Below, piece by piece: positions 18,901 through 30,900 of a DNA stretch of 64,000 nt. The position numbers and the translations under genes are program-made. Origin of the DNA: Phoronis australis. Taxonomy: Eukaryota > Phoronida > Phoronidae. The first letter of the stretch is position 1, and each line of letters begins with the position of its first letter. The notes under the pieces are model-generated. The model was not told the DNA's origin. It made no database searches and saw nothing but the letters and a program-made list of their open reading frames with translations. Where the stretch lies: contig NMRA01000096.1 in assembly GCA_002633005.1 (NCBI GenBank), positions 951,904 to 1,015,903 on the forward strand, given 5' to 3'.

Positions 18901-21900
18901 ACCAAAAATGGACAAGTTAGGTGGAGTTGGATATGTCGCGCTTTCTTCTTTTATCTGAGCTCAGAAACGTTCAGCAATCCTAACCTTTTAGAAACTAGGT
19001 TATTAATATAGTGTGTTTTTCTACCTCGTTTTGATCAAGTCCTGTTGCCAAAATTGTAATAAAACTTTTGCCGGGTGTTTGGAGAAAAGCATCTTGTTAA
19101 GATTTTATTCAACCGAGTGCTCTCATGTTTGTACATTAAGTGCTACAACCTCTGAACTCTTTATAACCTTTCCATTATTTCTAATCAACTCTTTTAAGGC
19201 CCTGGACATATTCACGAGAAGAACACAAAGAGAAACTTGCAATTATAAAATTCTTAATTTGGGAAGCAGATATCAATAGCTATGATTAAAATTTTATATT
19301 TTTTGGATGCTTGTTACTTAAAAGTTAGAAATGTTCAGAAATTCACCAAATTGCTATTTGGCAAATGCTAAACTACGCAAACTGATTAAAATTTTCTTGT
19401 AAAATTATGTTGGTTGAGAAATTTTACAAAATAAAATTCCGCTTTTCTGCTAAATTGTCATGCATCCTAAAATAATAAATTCTACTTTTCGTAATCAGGT
19501 GAAAGTTTGCGACCATTCTTCTTCGTTGTTTTCTTTAGATGTTGAAAAGGAGGCAGTGTTGCTAGTGGGTTTAGTGTTTGCCTCCCGTTCACGAGGTCGT
19601 ACGTTTGAATTCCACTGGACCCTACTTCTAGACTCTTCAGTTAGGTCTCTTGATCCCCATGTTGGTCTTAATTTGTTTATATCTGTATATGTTAATCAAC
19701 ATAAAATGATTCCAGGCGTTTTGTGCAATGGGGCCAAGTGAAGGCCCTGCGCATGCCTGATGCAACATGATGTATCAGACTACCTGTACTATTTTTTTCA
19801 TTTTTAGGTGTCGAAGCGCAATCCTTAACAGTATGGCGACAGGCTGACCGATACCATGTTCCTCGGATTGCGTATCTCAATAAGATGGACAAATTGGGAG
19901 CGAACATGGCATCATCATTAACTTCTATGAGAGAGAAACTCAAGACGATTCCTTTGCCAATCCATCTCCCTATTGGCAAGGAGAAGACATTTCAAGGTGT
20001 CATCGATATTGTTTCCATGCAAAAAGTTGTATGGGATTCCACATCTAGCAGTAGTCACCGGTTTGTCAAGAAATCTTTGGATCAATTTCGTGATGAGCGG
20101 CTGTTTGCGGAAGCCGTTAATGCTAGGGGTAGTCTTATTGAGCAGTTGGCTGATTTAGATGAAACAATGGCTGATATTGTGTTGAGCGACGTTGCTTATA
20201 GTGAGATAACAGCAGAACAGATACACCCAGCTCTGAGACGCGTAACACTTGCTCACAAGGGTGTGCCAGTCCTGTGCGGGAGTTCACTGAAAAATAAAGG
20301 TGTGCAGCTTCTTTTAGACGCTATCACACAATATTTGCCAAGTCCTTCAGAAAGGTCACGTGAATTCATGGACGTCTACAAAGATGAGTTGTGTGCCTTG
20401 GCGTTTAAGATCATCCACGATAAACAAAGGGGGCCACTGACATTCCTCAGGATTTATAATGGGATCTTAAAATCAGGCTCAACAATTCACAATATAAACC
20501 GTGGTTGCTCTGAAAAGGTCACCAGACTGTGCCAGATGTTTGCGAATGAATCTAAAGATGTCTCTGCTGCATCAGCTGGCAATATTGTTGCTGCTTCAGG
20601 CTTGAATGAGGTTTGTATCTAATATGGTACTACATGTAATGTCCAACTAGTTGTACACAAACTATTTATCAACAAGCATGTGTCCATTGCCAAATGCTGC
20701 AGCGGGAAGGTCCACCATTATCAGTTGAAGAATGGCAATCCTTGGTAACACACACTCAAATATACAGTACGGAATTACAAAAAAATGTAGAATGACATAA
20801 AAATAGATTCGTGCAAAACCTAATCAGCTTTTCAGTGCAAATGGTTTCTTTATTCACCCACGCATCTGTTTTATGCAAAAAGGCTGTAGATATGCTTAGC
20901 TTAGTTTTTAAAGAACTTAGGGAGCTCAGTTACTCAACATATGTTAAATACTGATAACTGTTTTGTGTGATTTATATTCCTTGTCTCAATATAATTATTT
21001 TATTGCAAAAGCTACATTTATTTAATTTTTAGACGACTACTGGTGACACATTGGTGAGTAGTCGATCTTCTGTCAACTCTGCCAAGAAGGCTTACTTATC
21101 AGAGAAAGGACATGACGTGGATGAGACTAAGACACCAGTGCTAGCAGGGGTGACAATTCCTGACCCCGTCTTTCTCTGCTGTGTGGAGCCACCATCTCTG
21201 TCCCAGCAGAAGCAGTTGGATTATGCCCTCTGTTGTCTACAAAGAGAGGACCCTAGTTTCCGTGTGAGTGTTGACCCCGACTCCGGTCAAACTGTACTGG
21301 CTGGTATGGGAGAGCTACACTTGGAGATAATACAGGACAGGATACGTAAGGAATATGGCGTTGACGCATATTTTGGACAACTTTATATATCCTACAGGTA
21401 TGTATGTGAATGAATGGTTTTAGTTTGTTAAGGAGTGAAATGTTTCTTCAAAAAGCTGTTTTCAGTGTCATTCTCCTTTCAAACTTAGAAATATTGACGA
21501 GGGAAATAAATCTTTGGTTTGAAATAAGAAATTTTTGCTTGCATAAAGATGCTGTCATGTTTTTGTCTTTAGGTTTCTTTTGCTAATGTAATAAACTGTT
21601 GTGAACCTATGACCTCCTGCTCAAATTGATGTGTCGTATTATGGAGATTCTTGGCAAAAATCACTGAGGCAGTAAAAAACACACTTTCTATCACAAAAAA
21701 ACAACTTTTGATTTAAACCACTTGCCATCATGAAATTGGTATTATTAATAAATTGCTCTGCAGTTTAATTAGAGAGAGAGAGTACTTAAGGTATTCAAAA
21801 GTACTGATGCTGGGTTATGACTTAATATCAGCCTCTACAAGTTAGTTTGTCTCAGTGGGCCGTTTTATGCACCAAGCATGGTCTTAAGGAATTGTGAATT

Positions 21901-24900
21901 GTCAGGTCTATACAAACTCAGAAATCACTTCTCCTCTCAGTAAGTAACAAGTTGAGACCAATTTTACAGCGGTGAGTGACCTAAATAAAAAGTTCACTTT
22001 TGACCCGTCTGTATGTAATTGCAGCAGATAATTACTTTCACCTTGCCCCAGGTTTGCGGACACACGGCGATTAGAAGTGACGCGAGTTACCCTAGAACAA
22101 GTTACACTACCTCAATAAGGTGGAGTAAGTTGTCACAAGTGGGGCAAGCTGCATTAGTTTGAAAATATCCAGACAGCCCTTAAACCTAGCGAAAACTCGT
22201 TCCAGGAGTGACTTGTTCTTGGATAAGTCAGTGTGTGGACGGCACTTTATTTATTATTACCTCACAAAAGAGTCATGTGACCACTCCAAGTAACCTATTA
22301 ATTCCATTGACCTTGAACAGTCGTTACGAGCAAGCTTAAGTGTGCCAAATAATGTGCTACCTTATTTGAGCTTGGGTAATATTTGTCAGGCTTAGAAGTA
22401 ATCATTTTCCAATCTCTTGACTTACTTTACGCAGGGCTTCTCTTAAACCGCGCATACCCTTGCTTGCAGCGTGGCGGACCTCCTTATTTAGCACACGTGA
22501 CTTAACCTCATAAGCTGTGTGTGTGTGCGCATGTGTGTGCGCATGTGTGTGCGCATGCGTGTGTGCGTAGGTAATAAAAAACAGTAATTGCAGGTGGTCT
22601 GGTACGCGTTGTACCAGACATGCGCAGGCCGCTCAGGTGGGCCCATTCCACTGGTCACCTGGAACTATTTTATGCTTTATTAATAGTTAAAGCTGAGGTG
22701 AGGAGCTAGAGACATGACTCAAAGGTCTAACAGTGTGCCCCAGTGGTACTAGAACCCGCGACTTTGAGAAAAAGAAGCAGACATTTATCCCGCTATGCCA
22801 CGCTGTCTCTTCTTGCTGTGTAGGTAGGTGATGGTCATTTTTACCTTGATAGTCAGTTGGTAAGAAAACATATTGGGCTTATTTCGTGGAATTTGCTGAT
22901 GGTCGACTTTAACTCTTTGAAATGTTTTTCTAGAGAAACAATTGATGGCTCTGCGGAGGAGACATCCACCATTGACAAAGTGATCGGCAACACCCACAAC
23001 AGAGTATCCATTACTCTAGGTGTGCGGCCCAAGCCGGGTGCGGGTCAGCCTAGTCGTCTGACTCTTGTGAGAAGCCGTGATGACAACCTTGACAGTATAC
23101 GTAGGCATCACATGAAGGCTATTCAAAACGGCATGCGGTCAGCTCTCAACCAAGGTAGCGTTATTGGCAGCGATTGGTTATCCTTTTTCATTGTTATACA
23201 CCATGGGACAAGAATTTCCATCCGTTTATTAAAGCCGCTGGAAACCTTGAGTCTGGTGACTTGAAACTTACAAGGATACTTAATCCTGTCTTGATGGTCT
23301 AGACAACCATCGTGTCACCTGCTGATTGTGCCAGTGGCATCAACCTTGAAAGATAAAAGTAGGAATCAACCAAAAACTCACACTCACAATATCACAAATT
23401 GGATATTATGGTTCTTAGTGAGAGGTCTTTTCCCACAGTTGCCGTGCATTTCACTAAAAGCATTGGTCACAATTGCCCGTTTAGCAAATTTTGAAAGGAG
23501 TTTTCAAATTTTCCTTCATACCTTTGAGGGTGGTCAAGGGTTGCAGCACATTATTTTATTTCAGAGAATTGGAACGTCTATTTTAATATCTGTTAATAGG
23601 CCAAAACTGGGTTCGGTGTCCTTTTAAGTAAGAAATTTGGTTTTGTGCTTCACACAGCTATTTCTTAAAAATAATTTAATCTCACTAATTGATAAGCAAA
23701 GTCATTGGCAATGTATAATTGCACCTTTTTGGAATTCGCAATTTTAAGGTTGGCCAGCCCAATAAATTTTGAAGCATTCTTTTTGGCAATGGAAATAGAA
23801 TCTTATAATGGTAAGGAATATTTTGAGACTGATTTCGTGGAAGTAAAAGGGCTAGCTTGATTTTCAAATTTAATTCAGTTTTCGAAGTCAAAGTCTACAC
23901 TTTTCACTTTCAAACAATATGTACTTTCGCAGAGCTCATTTGTAGTTTTTCAAATATTTGGATAAATACACTTGTCAATAAGGTCCAACATAACCTTAAG
24001 TTTGTTTCATTTCACTCAACCAACTGTAAACATTTGCGCATTTAAAAAGCATTTTCTTTGCTGTCTAAGGAAAGACACATTTTGTTGATTGCAAACATCT
24101 GCATTATTGAGAGAAGAATAAGTGTCCCCCAAGTGTTTCATTGAAAAGCAAACTATTACCGACTGACCTACTCTCAACTCAGAGGACTGAGGGTGCATTG
24201 CAAGGGAGAAAGACTATTTTAAGAATGGTCTTGAAGAATTGTCAGACAGTGGATATGTTTGTCGCAATATACCATTTAATCGCTTGCCAGTATCTGAGGA
24301 AAGTTGACGTCATTTAAAATTGGTAAAAAACAAGAGAAGTTACTTAGTACTAGAAGACTATAAGTTAAGTACTCATAACATCTTCTAGTTATGTAACTTC
24401 TCTCGTTTTTTACCATCATCACAGAAGACAACGATGAATTGGGAACACTTTTAACCGTATCATTTAAAATTGTTTTGTTTCAGCATCTTCTTGTGCTAAT
24501 TCTGAATCTGTTTTCACATTTCAGGTCCCATCCTTGGCTTCCCAGTTCTTGATTTGGAAGTGTTGTTACATTCATTCCAAGTTGGCTACGGCACTACTCT
24601 GGCCATGGTATCCGCTTGCACCTCCGAGTGTGTCCACAAGGTGTTGCAGAAGGCATCCGGCGTCTTACTAGAACCCATGATGAGACTAGAGGTAGCGTGT
24701 AGGGGGTTAATGCCTTGCATCAACTGGAAACATGTGAAGATTGTCACGTGTCATGTGACGTTAAGGTCATGTAAGGTCATGTAAGGTCATGTAGGGTCAT
24801 GTTGACAAGTCTGTATATTTAGCCAAATATCAACAGAACTTTAAATTTAAATCATTATGTAAATTAAAATTGTATATTTTCCAACAGTAGAAAGCCCGTA

Positions 24901-25822
24901 GAATGTCATTTTTGGTCGTAACAATATGACATTAATTGGTTCACATGACCATGTCTATTTAGTAAAATTTAGCAAAAGAGAAAGCCCCATTGATAGCAAA
25001 GGAAGGGTGTCAATAACATGATCAGGTTTTGTTTGATATAAATCTTCAAGATTAAATCTCTATGGTTCTGTTACAGTTTTCAAATGTGGGTATTTCACTT
25101 TCGATTGATGCGACTTGTGAGTTTTTGCATGGAAACTGTTAAAAGTCCTATTTTTGAGAGCTCCAGCGGCAAAATTGGGAGATTTTTAAATCATTTTCTA
25201 ATAGCGTTTTGAAGAAGATCAGGGTGTGCACCATGGTATCTGAAAGTTTGGTATTAATTCGATCAACCAGTTCTGAGATATGATGTGATGTGTGTCAAAT
25301 TTGGACTTTTTTCTAGGGTCCTACATAATTTTATCTCGGTTTTATTTGACACTTAAGTGGACCAAGACTTTCAGCCATGCATAAATTCAAACTTGAAATG
25401 CCAAAAATTATTGTCAATATACTTTAGCATCATCGCTTTTCAAATAATTTAGTGTTACATTTCCCTATTTTTGCAACTTTAACTAGACTGGAATGAAAAT
25501 TGTCAATTTTTGAAAACTACTGTAGAAGATGACAAATCTCATTAAAAATTTTCCTTCCTTTCAGATCACAGCAGACGACACTGGCTCCCAAAGCATTCTG
25601 GGAGATTTGTCGACTAGAAGGGCACACATTCATGACATATTCACGAGACAAGACACTCGCGTTATTCTCGCAGAGGTTCCCCTGTCAGAACTTTTTGGCT
25701 ACTCGACCGTTTTGCGGACTATCACATCCGGAAAGGCCACGTTTTCAATGGAATTGTCCCGTTATGAAAGAATGTCCAATGAAATGCAACGAAAAACTGT
25801 ATTGGAAAGCAGAGGCTGGTAG
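15908..25822 (+). CDS. GFM2: Mitochondrial ribosome-releasing factor 2 / elongation factor G2, 8 exons
   Basis: EF-G2 is a translational GTPase that works with mitochondrial RRF to split post-termination ribosomes. Exons: 15908-16241, 17583-17711, 18337-18417, 19808-20610, 21033-21397, 22934-23154, 24525-24691, 25565-25822. They total 2,358 bases, or 785 residues plus TAG (human about 779). G motifs: G1 AHIDAGKT at 88-95, G2 RGITIT at 130-135, G3 DTPGH at 152-156, G4 NKMD at 206-209, G5-like GSSLKNKG at 339-346. Downstream domains are visible in [19 protein letters not shown] (exon 5), the domain IV stretch [18 protein letters not shown] (exon 7) and the C-terminal [20 protein letters not shown]. 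The first 70 or so residues are rich in Arg/Ser and poor in acidic residues, as in a mitochondrial presequence, which supports the ATG at 15908. GFM1 is less likely because the order and spacing follow GFM2. Confidence 0.95.
18000..18260 (+). repeat. Dispersed repeat sharing the 39-base minisatellite unit
   Basis: A diverged single copy of the unit (ggtttaaccaaatagttatg) is followed by words related to those after the array at 5687-5881, for example gaccaaatttctgtctta here and gaccgaatttctgactta near 5999. Both loci therefore look like copies of one parent repeat. Confidence 0.45.
19545..19795 (+). mobile_element. tRNA-derived SINE
   Basis: The left part resembles a tRNA: a tagtgggtttagtg A-box region, gcctcccgttcacgag, then cgtttgaattcc as a decayed B box (consensus GGTTCGANTCC). 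The right part contains gtgcaatggggcc and tgcgcatgcctgatgcaaca, which recurs as a related tail at about 44975-45070. It sits just before GFM2 exon 4 and does not disturb its acceptor. Confidence 0.55.
21865..22010 (+). repeat. Copy of dispersed short repeat (family C)
   Basis: Contains gaattgtgaattgtcagg, cagaaatcacttctcctct, aacaagttgagaccaatttt and a tail ttcacttttgac. It is the clearest partner of the inverted copy at 30765-30930. It is in a GFM2 intron. Confidence 0.6.
22515..22570 (+). repeat. GT/GCGCAT alternating purine-pyrimidine microsatellite
   Basis: Three consecutive gtgtgtgcgcat-type units sit in an intron. The tract alternates purine and pyrimidine and could adopt Z-form DNA; a similar tract occurs at about 62145-62190. 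Confidence 0.85.
22728..22812 (-). mobile_element. tRNA-derived SINE head
   Basis: Read on the minus strand, the stretch begins agacagcgtggcatagcggg (A-box-like) and later shows gcgggttctagtacc (B-box-like, close to GGTTCGANTCC). It would not fold as an intact tRNA, so a SINE or tRNA relic is the better call. Confidence 0.45.
24322..24414. repeat. Inverted repeat (36/34-base arms) in a GFM2 intron
   Basis: Arm 24322-24357 (ggtaaaaaacaagagaagtt..) is the near-perfect inverse of 24381-24414 (..aacttctctcgttttttacc), with a 23-base loop. The word tcatttaaaattg occurs at about 24309-24321 and again at 24460-24472, so the hairpin region lies between 13-base direct repeats. Confidence 0.8.
24763..25335 (-). 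mobile_element. Inverted copy of the family A TIR element, with a 10-base x 4 tandem end
   Basis: Reading the minus strand from 25335 gives the same order of words as 11770-12306: tgtaggaccctagaaaa, cagataccatgg, tcaaaaataggacttttaa. The other end (24763-24802) carries four 10-base units, aaggtcatgt three times then agggtcatgt. It begins about 70 bases after GFM2 exon 7. Confidence 0.65.
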
Positions 25823-26285
25823 AAGGCTGTTTCTCGAATTCATGACACTTCAAGATGACCCTTTTCCTTGTTTTGAAATTGCTGTGTCTGAAATGTTTAA
25901 TCTTTGTTTTAAAACATTGTTCAGTTTTAACATAAATGAGAAGTGACATTCTTTTGATGAGGTAGCACACTATGGTACAAATTCAACTATATGTTTGTGT
26001 GTGGATACATTGTATTGTCATCCACCTCCGGTGTCGTTTAGCGTATGCTGCTGTATCTCCTAAATCCTTCGAGGTATGTTTGTGAAATTTTAAATACATG
26101 TATCATGGATCGGATGGCATGAGCAAATTTTCTGATGGATGAAAGTACCGATGGCAATTTTAGTTCTGTACGTTAGCCTCTATATGTTAAGAGTTCCGTC
26201 ACAGATTTTCATGAAATTTCAGAAATAGGTTTCTTTTATGGAGACGATGACACCTTCTCATTTTCAGCTGGATTTTGTGTAATCT

Positions 26286-26299
26286 GCGCCCCCTAGTGG
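26286..26299 (-). promoter_or_regulatory. CTCF-consensus word
   Basis: The minus strand reads CCACTAGGGGGCGC, matching the CTCF core CCASYAGRKGGC at every position. It lies between two convergent genes. Binding is only inferred from the word. Confidence 0.4.
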
Positions 26300-26834
26300 C
26301 CAACAGGGACATGGAAACCACCAAAACATTGAAAGCACCAGTGACTCGAGACAATGCTTGAGAATGTTTTTGGGGTTAGCCTATTCTAAAACTGCATATT
26401 TGAAAATGGTGCAGGTACATGAAGACATTGCCTAGTACTTGCTGGATCATTCGGCAGAAATTCAAGATCAGATGAATGGGTTTATGCCTTCTAAACTCAA
26501 CGTGCTTTGATTAAGAATTCAACATTTACAGTTAATTAGGGGTGAAGTGCATCTTTAGTATTTAGAACAATGCACTACTGGCAGATTTAGAGGTCAGTAA
26601 TGCGGAGAAGGTTGTGTGTCGAGTCGTGATTACTGTGATGTGAGTGTGTGCCTCTACCATTCGTAGCATGTGTTTTTCGTTCCTCACTTTATTTGCACAC
26701 ATTACATGATCGTCTGTAGCGTAAATATTGTTGTTTTTGGCATATGTTGGAAGCCAAATGAGGCTTTGGCAGACGTGGATATTTGCCATAGCTTTGCAAT
26801 AATTTTTGTTACAACATGCCATTCTTGAGTTCAT

Positions 26835-26995
26835 CAATCGTCATCAATCACGATATCTCTGATTTTCATCATTATCAGTCATTGTCAATCGTCACCAGTC
26901 ATAGTTAGTCGCCATCATCACCGTTGTCTTCATCAGTCATATCATCAATATTATGACTGTTACCACTAGCTGTTGTCATCGTCATCATTGTCTTT
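26835..26995 (+). repeat. Degenerate (TCA/ATC)n tract
   Basis: Many imperfect tcatcaatcgtcatc-like units occur without a fixed period. It is simple-sequence DNA. Confidence 0.7.
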
Positions 26996-27264
26996 TCAGT
27001 CAGCAGGTATTGTTGTTTAGGGTCCTTTCACTAATTTATTGTTGCATGAATAAAATATTTTTAAAATTTCCGTTAGTTTTCATTGCTCTTCCTTTGTCAA
27101 CCATTTGGTTACCAAAGTTTTGTAAACAATATTAAAGAAAATAAATATGCTCTCTTTATTGTTGCTTTTGTCGCATCAAATTGAGATGTAGTGGCCATGA
27201 ATAATGACTAACCAGGCTTTTTGGTTGTAAGCGCCCGTGTATTTTGCCTTGCTCATGTATATCT

Positions 27265-27427
27265 TACCGTAATCGTTCGGGTTAACGCCCTGGGCGGTTA
27301 AATTGGCGAATCCAAAAAATCGGGGGAGGGTGGTTAACCGAGCAGTGTGCGGTTAAATCGAAAATCCACCTAAAGTCGGGGATGGGCGGTTAACTGAGCA
27401 TGGGCGTTAACCCGAACGATTACGGTA
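27265..27427. mobile_element. MITE, 163 bases with perfect 26-base terminal inverted repeats
   Basis: 27265-27290 (starting taccgtaatcgttcggg) is the exact inverse of 27402-27427. If the outer TA is a target-site duplication, the element proper begins CCGTAATC, as expected for a Tc1/mariner-type non-autonomous element. The interior repeats cggttaa several times. Confidence 0.85.
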
Positions 27428-27963
27428 TGAAGCACATTACAGATCTGCAGTAACTACCAGTGATGGTTAGCTAGGCTCTCCAACCAGAAGGTAGATCGCC
27501 ATGATGACGTTCTTATCCTGTGCCTCCAAATCATACAGTAAGTCAGTTTTTATTATAGTGGAAAGCCCACATACGGTGACATAACTTGTGGTTAGTTTCT
27601 GTTCGGCCATGATGATCTCGTGGTTAGCTAGAAAACCTAGCACATTAATGTTGCTCTAATAATTCGTTACTGAGACAGCTGATGGGACGCCTTACGCCAG
27701 TTAGTTAATTTACCATTGCTGAGTCTCATTCGCTAGCGACCTCTCTTGTTCTTTTGGATATCGCTTCCAAGTTGTCAATAAGTGTTTCAGTCTTGCAATA
27801 CAGTACAACCTTCGTTACAGTGTTGTTTAATATTTGCTGGCGTTAGCTATGTGGATACTCATTTTAAGCAGCTGATTTGCCTTCTAATCAGACGTCCTCT
27901 TTTAGTGTTTTCTTATACAAATTCCTCATCTTAACGCCCTGTTTATGTTCAATGTTTATCTCA

Positions 27964-30900
27964 CTATTCCTTCACTGCTAGTTTTTTCCACTTATTTATT
28001 GCAGATAACCCTGTCTTCTTCTTGTCTTCCTCACTCTTCGGTGCATCAGCACTAGTGTGCTCTGTTTCTTTCTTTTTCTTCACTCGATCCATCAGAGCCT
28101 GTATGGCTGAATTGAAGTCTTTTGACTCTGCTAGCGATTCAGGTGTTTCTATCTTGTCATTTTTATTCTTTTTAGCATTTTTTTGTTTTGCTTGTTTTTC
28201 CATTTCCACTTGATCTTCGTACTTCTTCCTTGCACGAAATTTGACCTCTTTAAATTCTTTGTTGATGTTTAAAATCTCCCTGAAATGAGCAGAAAAAATG
28301 GTCACCTGTTCATGAAAATTACAACCTAGTAGATTAAGGCTTGTGAAAAGACGATCGATCATTTGTAAACTGTTTGATTGAAACTTTCTTAAGGTTCCAC
28401 TCTGCCGTTAATTGACGAAATCGCAAACTTATAACTGGGATGAATACCTCAATCGCGGCTGTGAATCGTTCTGTTAAAGTAAGATGAGTGCCTTGGTCTA
28501 TTCGGTCCGTCCGTATTGCCTTCTAATATGTAACTAGGAACACTAATTCAGTAAAAAAGAACCAGGGGGTTCTACCAAAAATATAAAGCAAAACAATGGT
28601 TTTCAAAAATGGCTTTAGATGGGGCTTTAATATTTTCTAAAGCGGTATTGGTACAACAGGACCAGTAGTGTTCTATAACCTAAGTGGAATTCAATGGTTG
28701 CTTCTGGATCAAGATCCTTGGTAGCGGCAACCACTGGAGTTGATAAGTGTGTTTTTACTCGTAGTGAATGTCTTAATAATTGCTGTTATTTTAAAGTATT
28801 TGACCAATTTTTACCATTTGAAGTATGTCTGTCTACTTTTTTAAATTCATTTTTTGAATTCGCGTAAAATGTGTTTAAGTTACTTAGATTTTTTTCATTC
28901 AGCAAAGGTATGTCGAGCGCTGTTCGGGGTAATATGACTATTGAGATGAGTTTTTAAATTATGCGATCTGTCAGAGTGGCCTAGTAGAGAATTAAGGCAA
29001 CTTAACAATTCTTGTGTTCTATGATCATGTGGTGCTGGGAATAATGCGTGTTATTTTTAGATTAATAATTCCTTCATATTTTATCTCAACTTTGAACTTA
29101 GCTATTTGTGGCCTGCCGATGTAGTGCTCGGTATAACATTAAAAGTGGACGATTTTCCAGCGTTTGGTGTATAGCCTGGTGTGTGGTTAGAACATTCATC
29201 AATAGAAAAAATTAGTTTAAAACGGTTGAATGTTCTGAACATGCAAACACTAACAGTTCAGACATTCGTCTGGACCAGAACAATGTTGTTTCTCTGAGAT
29301 CTTTTATTCAATCTCTTAAATATACCGTTGGTGGAGCGATCACTTATAATAGAGTACGTAAATTGACCAGCAATTACCAATATTCTTGATTGAGAAGTGA
29401 TGTTCATCTAATGATAACCGACATTTATTATGTGACATTTTCTTCGATTGAACGAGGTGTGCCTCGACACAGACGCCATTTTGAGAACATTGACCTCTGA
29501 AATGCGTGGTGTAGGCGTTGGTCTTATAAAACATAATTTTAATTACGCATTTAAAAACGTATAAATATTAAGTGCCTGCTTCACTAAAAATTGTACCTTT
29601 ACGACCTTTTAAACTGGCGTCGTAACTTCAGAATAAAATACCGTTTCCATAATTTTAAAATTTTTCCGAGCTCGCAGTCTCATTTAAACTTGTTTCTATG
29701 CAGAAAGAATTGTAATTGGTAAGTAAGCGCTATGTAAACGAGACTTGGGATAAAAAAAATTAAATCTCCCAGTGAAACTTCAAGCTCCCAGGAAGGACTT
29801 TGTTAAATTGATCCAGGTTTTATGAAGCCGACACAGAGGCTTTCGAGTTGAAAATAAAAGGCAAAATGCTGACATGCGGGGTTTGTGTTACTGTGGCGAA
29901 AGCACTCGTCTTTGCATGAACACTTCACACCTGACATTGTTGATCATCTACAATTTTGTTACACCAAATAGTCCGCAAGGTTCCATTTCTCCCATCATGA
30001 GAACTTGCCCTCGCTAATACTACAATTGGCATCTATATTGGTATGAAAGTAGTTCCAAAACTTTTACTTCTCTGACATCGTGGGACTAAGAGCTGAAGTT
30101 GGCGTCTAGTAACTTTAAAACAAATCTACTTACGCCAAATCAATCTCACCATCTCCATCTTTGTCTAGCATGTCCATTAGCTCCTCGTACTGCGCCACAG
30201 TTAGCGGGGTTTTCACTTCCTGCAAAATGCAAATAACTTTTGGTCAGGATAATTCGCTCTCGGTGTCTTGTAGAATGGTCAATTCTGGGCAGCGAATCAG
30301 CCTTCATAGAGGAATAGTAACGCAACGTGTCAGTCCTCAGTTGTCTACGGAACAGTTGCATACCCATTAAACGTTTTTGCGATTATTGTTGGAAAGGATA
30401 TAATTCTTGAAATTGTTAGTTTTGACCAGAGCCCCATTTCAAGAAACTAACTTTGGTTCATTTTTTACTGAAGTCTATAATTTGTCTCCACCTCCAAACT
30501 TTGAAACTACCGTATCTGGTAAGTTAGTCAACCTTAACACAAAACCTAAGTGAACAAATGAAGTCAAACTTAAGATCATTTTCTTGGAACGGACTTAAGA
30601 CAAATTTAAATTTTATCTTAAAATTTACTAAAATTCAAGAATTGTCTTAGCTTAGTCAGTTTTCGTGGAACGAGCACCAGTATACCACGTAACAACAAAA
30701 TCCGTTTCGCTGATTCTCGAGGTTGGCTTCCAGTCATTCGGTAAATTTAACAGTTTTCGAGGCCAGTGACACTAAAGTGACTAGTTCTGTCCAAAAAGCG
30801 AACTTACGATTTAGATCATTTACCGCTATAAAATTGTTCTCAACTTGTTTCTTATTCTGATAAGAAGTGATTTGAGCTGTTGCTAAGAACTGGCAGGTCG

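Larger units (their letters stand above)
25823..27963. other. Convergent intergenic region (3' UTRs of GFM2 and the LRRC74A-like gene)
   Basis: Between the GFM2 stop (25820-25822) and the LRRC74A-like stop (27964-27966) there is no coding sequence that I recognise. It holds a CTCF-like word (26286-26299), a degenerate TCA/ATC tract (about 26835-26995), a 163-base inverted-repeat element (27265-27427), plus-strand AATAAA words at 27049 and 27140, and a minus-strand AATAAA near 27551. The last is a candidate polyadenylation signal for the LRRC74A-like gene. Confidence 0.6.

Noticed and set aside
22728-22812. A functional tRNA gene
   Set aside because: A- and B-box-like words are present but no complete cloverleaf or acceptor stem could be drawn.
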